DNA from: Lachnospiraceae bacterium | Lineage (GTDB): Bacteria > Bacillota > Clostridia > Lachnospirales > Lachnospiraceae | Assembly: GCA_017622505.1 (NCBI GenBank) | Contig: JAGAQZ010000019.1 | Coordinates: 1-53,286 of the forward strand | DNA: 53,286 nucleotides | Reading direction: 5' to 3' | Part shown: piece after piece, positions 16,155-24,272 of the stretch | Numbering within the stretch: the stretch's first letter is position 1 | Layout: every line of letters starts with the position of its first letter | Notes under the pieces: generated by a model | Databases searched by the model: none | Told to the model about the DNA's origin: nothing | Seen by the model: only the letters and a program-made list of their open reading frames with translations | Position numbers and translations under genes: made by a program

Positions 16155-17573
16155 ATGGACGCGGAAACGATAGGGTATATTCTGCTGTTTGTTTGTCTGT
16201 TACTGTTGGATGCCATGTTTTGCGGATTTATCGCATTGGTAGATTCTGTCCGCAGTACGGATATTGAAAAAAATGAAGAAGAGCTTGGCGAAAAGCTTAC
16301 CAAGAAATTAAGAAAAATCGAGCAAAACGAAATTGCTTATGAAAACAGGGCATTAATTGCAATTGTTGTCATTACGACAATAATGGGCGGAATATATCTG
16401 CCGATTATTTCGTGTATGTGTTTTGATTATATCGAGAATTTAAAAGCTGCAAATACTTTGCCGGCATTTTTTAGCGGTGCTGTATCACCGTATTTGGCAA
16501 CGGTATTATTTGTAATTGTTTTAGTTGTATTTTTTGTGTTGTTTTTAACCTTTGCATTGCTAATACCCAAGCGTCTGGTTAGACATATGTCTATTCGTAA
16601 GAAAGCGGTATTTGCATCGGTAGTTACAACGGTTTCGGTTATTTTAAAACCGATTACTGACTTAACAAATCTTCTTGCAAAGGGGATTTTAAGGTTATTT
16701 GGCGTGAAAAAGCCGGCGGTTAAGGCGGACGTTACCGAAGAAGAAATTATTTCAATGGTAAATGAAGGCCAGGAACTTGGTGTTTTGGAAGCAGAAGAAG
16801 CAGAGATGATTGCCAATATCTTTGAGTACGGTGACAAAGAAGCCAAAGATATTATGACAAACCGAAGCAACATCACAGCCATTGATGTGGAGATGAATCT
16901 TCCGGATGCCATTGATTTTATGCTGGAACAGAAGAACAGCCGTTATCCGGTTTATGAAGAAAATCTTGACCATGTTGTGGGTATTATTCATTTTAAGGAT
17001 GCCATCCGGTTCCAGAATGTAAATAAAAGAGCCAAGGCAAAACTTTCGGCTTATCCGGAGTTGTTGAGAGAGGCGGTTTTTGTGCCTGAGACCAAGAATA
17101 TCGATGATTTGTTTCAGGAAATGCAGTCCGCAAAGCTTCAGATGGTCATTGTGGCCGATGAGTACGGACAAACTTCCGGTCTTGTAGCGATGGAAGATAT
17201 TTTGGAAGAAATCGTAGGAAATATTCTTGATGAATATGACGAGGAAGAGGACTACATAGAAGAAAAAGGTGAAAATACTTATGAAATCGATGGTCTGACT
17301 CCGCTTGAAGAACTGGAAGAAGAACTTGGAATTACCTTTGATGATGAGAATTTTGAAACCTTAAACGGTTTTATGATTTCAAAATTGGAACACATTCCGG
17401 AAGAAGATGAATTTTTTGAGATGGATTACGGCGGATATCATTTCAAGGCATTGGAAATCGAAAATAAAATTTTTAAGACAATATCTGTGGTTCGTAATGA
17501 AATAAAGGCAGAAGAAAACACAGATGAAGAAACGGATACAACCATAAAATCTGTTGAAGAAACGGACGAATAA
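16155..17573 (+). CDS. DUF21/CBS-pair/CorC_HlyC membrane protein (CNNM-like ion transporter)
   Basis: From the ATG at 16155 (GGAGG at 16139-16143) the protein has 472 residues. An in-frame TTG at 16101 overlaps mazF and has no ribosome site. The N-terminal DUF21 domain has hydrophobic segments at about 5-30, 65-90 and 110-138. Two CBS motifs follow at about 232-290 and 305-355, the second containing the VDEYGQTSGLVAMEDILEEI-like pattern. A CorC_HlyC domain lies at about 370-448, and the tail is acidic. Proteins of this type (CNNM/CorB, 'hemolysin' in older annotation) take part in magnesium or cobalt efflux. There are only 37 bases between mazF and this start. Confidence 0.9.
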   Translation: MDAETIGYILLFVCLLLLDAMFCGFIALVDSVRSTDIEKNEEELGEKLTKKLRKIEQNEIAYENRALIAIVVITTIMGGIYLPIISCMCFDYIENLKAANTLPAFFSGAVSPYLATVLFVIVLVVFFVLFLTFALLIPKRLVRHMSIRKKAVFASVVTTVSVILKPITDLTNLLAKGILRLFGVKKPAVKADVTEEEIISMVNEGQELGVLEAEEAEMIANIFEYGDKEAKDIMTNRSNITAIDVEMNLPDAIDFMLEQKNSRYPVYEENLDHVVGIIHFKDAIRFQNVNKRAKAKLSAYPELLREAVFVPETKNIDDLFQEMQSAKLQMVIVADEYGQTSGLVAMEDILEEIVGNILDEYDEEEDYIEEKGENTYEIDGLTPLEELEEELGITFDDENFETLNGFMISKLEHIPEEDEFFEMDYGGYHFKALEIENKIFKTISVVRNEIKAEENTDEETDTTIKSVEETDE

Positions 17574-17620
17574 TGGTACAATATAAGTTGATATTTATTT
17601 AGATTACACAGGAGGCTATT

Positions 17621-18352
17621 ATGTCAGGACATTCAAAATTTGCGAATATTAAGCATAAAAAGGAGAAAAACGATGCAGCGAAAGGTAAGATTTTTACCAT
17701 TATCGGACGTGAAATTGCCGTAGCGGTAAAAGAAGGCGGCCCCGATCCTGCAAATAACTATAAACTTGCAACTGTTATTGCGAAAGCGAAGGCAAACAAT
17801 ATGCCCAACGATACCATTGAAAGAGGGATCAAGAAGGCATCCGGCGAAGGAAATAATGTGGTTTATGAGCACGTTACTTATGAAGGATATGGTCCGAATG
17901 GTATTGCAATTATCGTAGAGACTCTTACCGATAACAGAAACAGAACTGCAGCTAATGTAAGAAGTGCTTTTACCAAGGGTAACGGAAGTATCGGTACTTT
18001 GGGATGCGTATCTTTTATGTTTGATGAAAAAGGACAGGTTATCATTGACAAAGAAGAATGCGATATGGATTCAGACGAACTTATGATGCTTGTACTGGAT
18101 GCAGGAGCAGAAGACTTCAACGAAGAAGATGACAGTTATGAAATTTTAACAGCACCCGATGGCTTGATGGATGTAACCAAGGCTTTGGAAGATGCGGGAA
18201 TTCCCATGGCAAGTGCGGAAGTAACCATGATTCCGCAGAATTACGTATCATTGACAGATGAAACTGCAGTAAAAAACCTTCAGAAGACTTTGGATTTGTT
18301 GGAAGATGATGATGATGTTCAGAACGTTTATACCAACTGGGAAGAAGAATAA
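17621..18352 (+). CDS. yebC: YebC/PmpR family protein (TACO1-like)
   Basis: The 243-residue protein begins [20 protein letters not shown], the hallmark of this family. It continues with the three-domain YebC fold, including [21 protein letters not shown]. Members were annotated as transcriptional regulators. More recent work links several of them to translation of difficult, for example proline-rich, sequences. AGGAGG precedes the ATG. It stands between the DUF21/CBS protein and metY, and no terminator is visible on either side. Confidence 0.95.
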   Translation: MSGHSKFANIKHKKEKNDAAKGKIFTIIGREIAVAVKEGGPDPANNYKLATVIAKAKANNMPNDTIERGIKKASGEGNNVVYEHVTYEGYGPNGIAIIVETLTDNRNRTAANVRSAFTKGNGSIGTLGCVSFMFDEKGQVIIDKEECDMDSDELMMLVLDAGAEDFNEEDDSYEILTAPDGLMDVTKALEDAGIPMASAEVTMIPQNYVSLTDETAVKNLQKTLDLLEDDDDVQNVYTNWEEE

Positions 18353-18376
18353 TTGACCGAATAAGGAGACTATCAA

Positions 18377-19663
18377 ATGAGCAAGAGAAATATTGAAACT
18401 ACTTGTATACAGGGCGGATGGCAGCCCACAAAGGGTGAACCCAGAGTATTACCCATTTATCAGAGCACAACATTTAAGTATGACACATCTGAACAGATGG
18501 GCAAGCTGTTTGATTTAGAAGACAGCGGATATTTTTATACAAGATTGCAGAACCCCACAAATGACTATGTAGCAAATAAGATTTGCGAAATGGAAGGCGG
18601 TGTAGCAGCAATGCTTACATCTTCCGGACAGGCAGCAAACTTTTATGCGGTATTTAATATTTGCGAAGCGGGAGACCATATTATTATTTCTTCTGCACTT
18701 TATGGCGGTACTTTTAACCTTTTAACAACTACGGTTGCGAAGATGGGTATTGAAACTACTGTTGTGGATCCTGAAATTTCGGAAGAAGAATTACAGGCGG
18801 CAATTAAGCCGAATACCAAGTGTATTTTGGCTGAGTCTGTATCGAACCCTTCATTGGTTGTATTGGATTTTGAGAAGTTTGTTAAGGTTGCACATGCTAA
18901 CGGCATTCCTGTAATTGTTGACAATACATTCCCTACACCCATCAACTGCAGACCTTTTGAATATGGTGTAGATATTGTTACACATTCTACGACCAAGTAT
19001 ATGGATGGACATGCTGTATCTGTTGGTGGTGCAATCATTGATTCCGGTAACTTTGACTGGATGGCGCATGCGGAGAAATTCCCCGGACTATGCACTCCTG
19101 ACGAATCTTATCACGGAATTACATATGCTGAAAAATTCGGTAAAGGTGCATATATTACCAAGGCAACAGCACAGTTAATGAGAGACTTGGGTTCTATCCA
19201 GTCACCGCAGAACGCTTTTCTTTTAAATCTTGGTTTGGAGACACTTCATTTGCGTATGGAAAGACATTGCGCCAATGCTTTAAAGGTTGCACAGTGGTTA
19301 CAGGCGAATGAAAATGTGGCTTGGGTAAATTACCCCGGCCTTGAAGGTGATAAATATCATGAGAGAGCTAAGAGGTATATGCCTAAAGGAACTTGTGGTG
19401 TGTTGACGTTTGGTTTAAAGGGCGGAAGAGATGCCAGTGTGAAGTTTATGGATAGTCTTAAGATGATTGCCATTGTAACTCATGTTGCTGATGCGCGTTC
19501 ATGCGTACTTCACCCTGCAAGTCATACACATCGCCAGATGAATGATGAACAGCTTCTTGCTGCAGGCGTACAACCTGATTTGATCCGTTTTTCAGTAGGT
19601 ATCGAGAATGCCGATGATATTATTGCAGACTTGGCACAGGCTATGGAAGCAATGAATGCATAG
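18377..19663 (+). CDS. metY: O-acetylhomoserine sulfhydrylase (MetY-type)
   Basis: This PLP enzyme of the Cys/Met-metabolism family joins O-acetylhomoserine with sulfide to give homocysteine. The 428-residue length and the TTCIQGGW start with IYQSTTFKYD are typical of MetY rather than the shorter MetB and MetC. The PLP lysine is K207 in HSTTKYMDGH. AAGGAG lies eight bases before the ATG, 24 bases after yebC. No SAM riboswitch or T-box fits in this short gap, so any methionine control must act further upstream. Confidence 0.92.
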   Translation: MSKRNIETTCIQGGWQPTKGEPRVLPIYQSTTFKYDTSEQMGKLFDLEDSGYFYTRLQNPTNDYVANKICEMEGGVAAMLTSSGQAANFYAVFNICEAGDHIIISSALYGGTFNLLTTTVAKMGIETTVVDPEISEEELQAAIKPNTKCILAESVSNPSLVVLDFEKFVKVAHANGIPVIVDNTFPTPINCRPFEYGVDIVTHSTTKYMDGHAVSVGGAIIDSGNFDWMAHAEKFPGLCTPDESYHGITYAEKFGKGAYITKATAQLMRDLGSIQSPQNAFLLNLGLETLHLRMERHCANALKVAQWLQANENVAWVNYPGLEGDKYHERAKRYMPKGTCGVLTFGLKGGRDASVKFMDSLKMIAIVTHVADARSCVLHPASHTHRQMNDEQLLAAGVQPDLIRFSVGIENADDIIADLAQAMEAMNA

Positions 19664-19678
19664 AAAGAGTTAAAATAT

Positions 19679-20632
19679 ATGGATAAATTAGCAATTGTAG
19701 TGCCTTGCTATAACGAAGAAGAAATGCTTCCGATTTCATCTGAGGCTCTTCGCGGGGCATTGGATGAACTTGTAAAGAAAAATAAAATTTCCCAGGATAG
19801 TTTCGTTCTTTTTGTAGATGACGGAAGCAAGGATAAAACTTGGGAACTCATTGAAGCGGAACATAATAAATATCCTAATGTCTATGGATTAAAACTTGCG
19901 GGCAATGTAGGACATCAGTTTGCTTTGACAGCAGGCTTGTTAACTGCAATGCAGTGTTCCGATGTTACAATTTCCATTGATGCCGATTTACAGGATGACA
20001 TTGGTGTCTTTGAAGAGATGCTTGATAAGTATTATGACGGTTGTGATATTGTTTACGGTGTCCGTAATAAAAGAAAGTCGGATACATTCTTTAAACGAAC
20101 CACAGCTCAGGCTTTTTATAAGCTGATGAGTAGTATGGGTGTTAAAACCGTATATAATCATGCGGATTTCAGACTTATGTCACAGCGCGCAGTAAAGCAT
20201 TTCAGTGAATTTAAGGAAAGCAATCTTTTCTTGCGCGGAATGGTTCCTTTGATTGGGTATAAAACAGACAGTGTATATTATGAGCGTAAGGAACGTGTAG
20301 CGGGTGAATCTAAGTATCCTTTAAAGAAGATGCTTGCCTTGGCAATAGAAGGAATTACTTCTTTTAGCGTGAAACCCATTAGTTTAATTACTGTTATGGG
20401 CGGAATTATTATTTTTGGAAGTATTTGTGCTTTTATTTATGCGTTGGTTTCGTATTTCTTTGGAGTGGTAGAACCCGGTTGGACATCTTTGATGATCTCA
20501 ATTTGGTTTATTGGTGGTGTGCAATTGCTTTCGATTGGATTGATTGGTCAGTATATCGGAAAGATTTATATCGAAGTAAAACATCGTCCGAGATACAATA
20601 TTGAAACGTTTCTTGGGGGAGAAAACGAATAG
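19679..20632 (+). CDS. Family 2 glycosyltransferase, polyprenyl-phosphate sugar synthase type
   Basis: The 317-residue protein has a GT-A domain (about 1-225). It starts VPCYNEEEMLP and carries the nucleotide-binding VDDGSKD and the metal site DADLQDD. Two C-terminal transmembrane helices follow (about 236-262 and 270-295). This is the layout of GtrB/DPM-like enzymes that load a sugar from a nucleotide onto polyprenyl phosphate. The next gene is a large GT-C-like membrane protein, so the pair may make and use a lipid-linked sugar. The sugar cannot be told from sequence. Confidence 0.88.
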   Translation: MDKLAIVVPCYNEEEMLPISSEALRGALDELVKKNKISQDSFVLFVDDGSKDKTWELIEAEHNKYPNVYGLKLAGNVGHQFALTAGLLTAMQCSDVTISIDADLQDDIGVFEEMLDKYYDGCDIVYGVRNKRKSDTFFKRTTAQAFYKLMSSMGVKTVYNHADFRLMSQRAVKHFSEFKESNLFLRGMVPLIGYKTDSVYYERKERVAGESKYPLKKMLALAIEGITSFSVKPISLITVMGGIIIFGSICAFIYALVSYFFGVVEPGWTSLMISIWFIGGVQLLSIGLIGQYIGKIYIEVKHRPRYNIETFLGGENE

Positions 20633-20673
20633 ATAGACGAAGGAAAATTAACTCGTAGGGGAGAAGGGTTCAT

Positions 20674-23385
20674 ATGAAGTTAACTAAGACATGGCTTAGC
20701 TATATCATTTGGGGAATTTTTTCAATTATCTTTTTTACAAATATCGGTATTGCAGCAATAGAGATAGGAATTCAGAATGAAACTACGGATTTCTTAATGC
20801 CGATGGCTATTCTATATGGCGGAACTATCGTTGGTATTCTTGCGTTTATCGGTATATATAAACTGATTGAAAAATATATGTTGCCGAAAATGAAGTCTGA
20901 AGGTGAACCCCCTGTTTTAAAAGGACCTGGGGAATGGCTTGCATTTGCAATGTTGATTTTTATTGCAATTGCAGTGCGTGCAATTGCGATTATTTCCGCC
21001 GGTGGTGCACTGGCAGGAACTACTGAATTTTATGAATATGCCATTGGAAACGCTGATTCGGCTGTGTTTGAAGTACATAATAATGCAACATACATTTATT
21101 GTGGTTTTCTTGGCTTTTTATTAAGTTTTCTTGGTCATTTTCCTACTGCAGCAATGTCTGTTCAGGCGGGAATTCAGGTTATTACCATAATTGTTACATA
21201 TTTTGCAGTAAAAAAAGCTTTGGGCAGAGTGCCGGCTTGGATATCAATTGCATTAATGTCTTTTTTGCCGGGAAGTTTCTTTGCGGTAAGAATGTGTACA
21301 CCGGATAGTTTTTTGACGATGCTTTTTGCTTTTTATATGCTGGCGTTGGTTTATCTGGGACAGGCGAATAGGGAGCAAAAAATTAGAATAGGTGCCCATA
21401 GCGTTTTTTATGTATTAATGGGGCTTTTTGCGGGTGTTTTAACATATTTGGATTGGACCGGTTTGCTTGCTTTCGTTATTGGTATTGTGGCTTTGGTTCA
21501 GTATAAGAATGAAGATGCCTGGTTAAAAATTCAGAGACCCTTTTTACAAGTTTTATGGTTTAGTATAGCTTTTGTTTTGACAACATTGTTATTGCTTTGG
21601 TTTCTTCCGACCGGTGGCATGGAAAGTGGCCCTGCTGCAGTTTTGGGATATGCAAGTGTATTGTTGCCGCATGGGGGCTTGAATTTAATGATTTTATCGC
21701 CGCACAAGGGGCAGTGGGATACATTGGCACTGTTTATTTTTGCGGGACTTTGGTTTTGTGGTTTTTTGCGTAATAAGCAAGATAAAGCTTTTCCTTATAC
21801 ATTTAGCATTGCGTTTTTAACAATTGCTTCGTTTGTGGGAATTGGTGCATATGATTATGATTTGATGGCAAGTTATTTGTGGATTATGCTTGCAACCATT
21901 GGTCTTACATCAATAAATGATTTTCGTAAAAATGAAAGAGACGTTGCGGTTGCGGAGAAAACAAAAGAAAACACCGCAAAACGTAAGGCTGAAAGAGAAC
22001 GTAAACGTGCGGAAGCTGCCGGTGAAAAGAGTATTCGTTTGGATGATATTCATGAGAAAAAGAGCAAAGGTTTTCCGTCTGACAATGAATCAGGAGGAAT
22101 AGGATACTCACCTGCCAGAACTTCGAATTCGTCAGTTGGACAAACAAATGCATATAATGACAGTTCTACAAAAAAAGGATATGGTATCGGTCGTAAAACA
22201 GAAAGCTTTATCGTTGAAGAACCTACAAATAATATGATGTCGACAGTGGAAGAAAAGTCTTCTAATGTAGCTGCGTCTGTTGTTTCAACACCAACATATT
22301 CGGGTGTTGAAACAGAAGAAAAATATAGCGTGGTTAAGAAGGTAGACAGACCACCTTTGGGAATGCCCTCATCTTTGACGCCGATGCAACCGCAATATGG
22401 TTATGCCCCGGGAAGTCGTTCAAGACGCTCGTTAAGATCGCCTTCTAAGAGTACTTTTACACCGGAAGATTTGGAGAGAATCAGTCGTTATACCGGTGTG
22501 AATTATATGGCTTCGCAGACTGTGTCGGTAAAACAGGAAGAACCGGAAATTGTTGAAAATAATGTAGATAATGTTATAGAAACAAGTGTAAGTTCTGATA
22601 ATGTTGCAGAAACAAATATAATTTCTGATAATGTGATTGAAACACCTGTTACAAATCATTTAAGTTCGATTTCGAAAAATGATATTGTGGTCGCACAAGA
22701 AAACGTTGTTATTGATGTAACAGAAGAACGTGTATTAGCATCTGAAACCACGGAGACAGTGATTCAAGCGGTCGAAGAATCGGTCGATATTTTGGAAGAT
22801 AATGCTGAAACATCACCGGAAACTGTTGAACATTCTGTTAGTTATATTGAATTGGACGCAATGGAAAATGAGGAGGTGAATCATATACCGAAAGAGACTG
22901 CGGTCGTAGATGAAGTGCCTACATTGGCGCCATATGTTAGTCCTTCCAGACGTCATTTCAGACACCCGTCTAAGAGTACATTTAGTCCGGAAGAATTGGA
23001 AAAAATCAGTCAATATACCGGTGTTTCCTATAAAAAAACGGAGCAGACTCCTCTTTCGCCGGAAAAAGAAAACGAAAGGCCTTTGGATGAAAAAACTAAT
23101 GCATCAGCGCAAAAAGTAGTTCGGTCCGAAAAATCTTCCGTACAGCCCGAAAAGGCTTTATTGCAGTCTGAAAAAACTGTTACGAAGCCTATGCAAGAGA
23201 CAAAGACAGTTGCTTTGGATAATGCAAAGTCAGTTACGGAACGTAAACCTAAGATGATCCGAAATCCGCTTCCGGGACCGAAGCCTCATGTGGCGAAAGA
23301 ATTAAGCTATGATTACAATCCGAAACCTTCAGAAATGGAATTTGATATTGTTGATTTGAAAGGCAAAGATTTCTTTGATTTGTAG
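20674..23385 (+). CDS. Large polytopic membrane protein (GT-C/GT39-like) with long disordered tail
   Basis: Residues 1 to about 415 contain roughly eleven to thirteen hydrophobic helices arranged like GT-C glycosyltransferases of the PMT/ArnT group. I could not identify a catalytic motif with certainty. From about 420 the sequence becomes charged (KRKAERERKRAE), then a long Ser/Thr/Glu/Val-rich low-complexity tail of about 480 residues. A 29-residue motif occurs twice in the tail, at residues 583-611 and 758-786, with core PSKSTF[TS]PE[DE]LE. The tail is presumably cytosolic. The gene follows the glycosyltransferase by 41 bases, has a GGGAGAAGGG ribosome region, and ends before a strong terminator. 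Glycosyltransferase function is inferred. Confidence 0.75.
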   Translation: MKLTKTWLSYIIWGIFSIIFFTNIGIAAIEIGIQNETTDFLMPMAILYGGTIVGILAFIGIYKLIEKYMLPKMKSEGEPPVLKGPGEWLAFAMLIFIAIAVRAIAIISAGGALAGTTEFYEYAIGNADSAVFEVHNNATYIYCGFLGFLLSFLGHFPTAAMSVQAGIQVITIIVTYFAVKKALGRVPAWISIALMSFLPGSFFAVRMCTPDSFLTMLFAFYMLALVYLGQANREQKIRIGAHSVFYVLMGLFAGVLTYLDWTGLLAFVIGIVALVQYKNEDAWLKIQRPFLQVLWFSIAFVLTTLLLLWFLPTGGMESGPAAVLGYASVLLPHGGLNLMILSPHKGQWDTLALFIFAGLWFCGFLRNKQDKAFPYTFSIAFLTIASFVGIGAYDYDLMASYLWIMLATIGLTSINDFRKNERDVAVAEKTKENTAKRKAERERKRAEAAGEKSIRLDDIHEKKSKGFPSDNESGGIGYSPARTSNSSVGQTNAYNDSSTKKGYGIGRKTESFIVEEPTNNMMSTVEEKSSNVAASVVSTPTYSGVETEEKYSVVKKVDRPPLGMPSSLTPMQPQYGYAPGSRSRRSLRSPSKSTFTPEDLERISRYTGVNYMASQTVSVKQEEPEIVENNVDNVIETSVSSDNVAETNIISDNVIETPVTNHLSSISKNDIVVAQENVVIDVTEERVLASETTETVIQAVEESVDILEDNAETSPETVEHSVSYIELDAMENEEVNHIPKETAVVDEVPTLAPYVSPSRRHFRHPSKSTFSPEELEKISQYTGVSYKKTEQTPLSPEKENERPLDEKTNASAQKVVRSEKSSVQPEKALLQSEKTVTKPMQETKTVALDNAKSVTERKPKMIRNPLPGPKPHVAKELSYDYNPKPSEMEFDIVDLKGKDFFDL

Positions 23386-23407
23386 AATAAAAACAATAAA
23401 ATAATGA

Positions 23408-23446
23408 ATACTAAAAAAGAATCCGTAAGGGTTCTTTTTTTAGTAT
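23408..23446 (+). terminator. Rho-independent terminator before tepA
   Basis: A long hairpin pairs ATACTAAAAAAGAA on the left with TTCTTTTTTTAGTAT on the right around a small GTAA loop. The right arm itself is T-rich. It lies shortly after the stop of the large membrane protein. Confidence 0.75.
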
Positions 23447-23465
23447 GTAAAAAAAGGAGATTGTT

Positions 23466-24143
23466 ATGTCTGAAAATAATAATGAGAATGATAATATTAA
23501 GGAGTATGGTACAGGTAAACTTTACAAAAATAATGATAAATACAATATTGAGTTAATATCAATTATTGGTGAAATAGAAGGACATGATAACTTAAGCGCA
23601 GGTTCCAAAACGACAAAATATGAACACATTTTACCGAAATTAGCCATGATAGAGGATGATGAAGATGTAGATGGCATATTGCTAATTATCCATACTATGG
23701 GTGGTGACGTAGAAGCAGGTCTTGCGATTGCGGAAATGATTGCCTCAATCAGCAAACCAACGGTTTCTCTTGTCTTGGGCGGTAGCCATTCCATCGGTGT
23801 ACCGATTGCGGTAAGTGTGAACTATTCTTTTATTGTTCCGACTGGGACAATGGTGATTCACCCTGTTCGGATGAGCGGTACGGTAATCGGTTCCAGTCAG
23901 ACGTATTCATATTTTAGGCAAATGCAGAATCGGATAACCGGTTTTGTGTCGTCCCACAGCCATATATCTGAAGAAAGATTAAATGAGTTAATGGTAGAAA
24001 CTGAGCAGCTTACGAAAGATGTGGGAAGTATTCTTGTTGGAGGACAAGCTGTAGAAGAAGGATTAATTGATGAAGTGGGCGGGATTCATCAGGCAATCAC
24101 AAAATTACACCATCTTATAAAAGAAAGTAAAAATACAAGATAA
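23466..24143 (+). CDS. tepA: ClpP/TepA-family serine protease-like protein
   Basis: The 225-residue protein has the ClpP/crotonase fold. By alignment with ClpP the catalytic residues are S109 in GGSHSIG, H132 in MVIHPV and D185 in TKDVGS, followed by VEEGLIDEVGG. The acidic, disordered N-terminus and the lack of ClpP oligomer signatures point to the TepA (YmfB) subgroup. In Bacillus, tepA also lies beside spoIIIE, and the next gene here is ftsK/spoIIIE, which supports the name. TepA has been linked to secretion and to germination or sporulation. AAAGGAGA precedes the ATG. Confidence 0.88.
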   Translation: MSENNNENDNIKEYGTGKLYKNNDKYNIELISIIGEIEGHDNLSAGSKTTKYEHILPKLAMIEDDEDVDGILLIIHTMGGDVEAGLAIAEMIASISKPTVSLVLGGSHSIGVPIAVSVNYSFIVPTGTMVIHPVRMSGTVIGSSQTYSYFRQMQNRITGFVSSHSHISEERLNELMVETEQLTKDVGSILVGGQAVEEGLIDEVGGIHQAITKLHHLIKESKNTR

Positions 24144-24174
24144 TGTTTTTTTATAAAATCTAATACACAATATA

Positions 24175-24203
24175 ATGACAAAAGACTAAAAAAGTGGTAT
24201 ACT
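24175..24203 (+). promoter_or_regulatory. Promoter for ftsK/spoIIIE
   Basis: ATGACA (24175-24180), a 17-base spacer and TATACT (24198-24203) with an extended-minus-10 TG at 24195-24196. It lies about 70 bases before the chosen start codon. Confidence 0.6.
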
Positions 24204-24272
24204 TACAAAGACTGGGAAAATGTACGGTTTTTTGATGTGCATTTTTCTGATTTTAGTATTGGAGGCATACCT

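Noticed and set aside
16427-16912. 161-codon minus-strand frame inside the DUF21/CBS gene
   Set aside because: It is a shadow of a well-supported plus-strand gene, with no ribosome site or recognisable protein features.
18353-18376. SAM riboswitch before metY
   Set aside because: The gap is only 24 bases and holds just the ribosome site.
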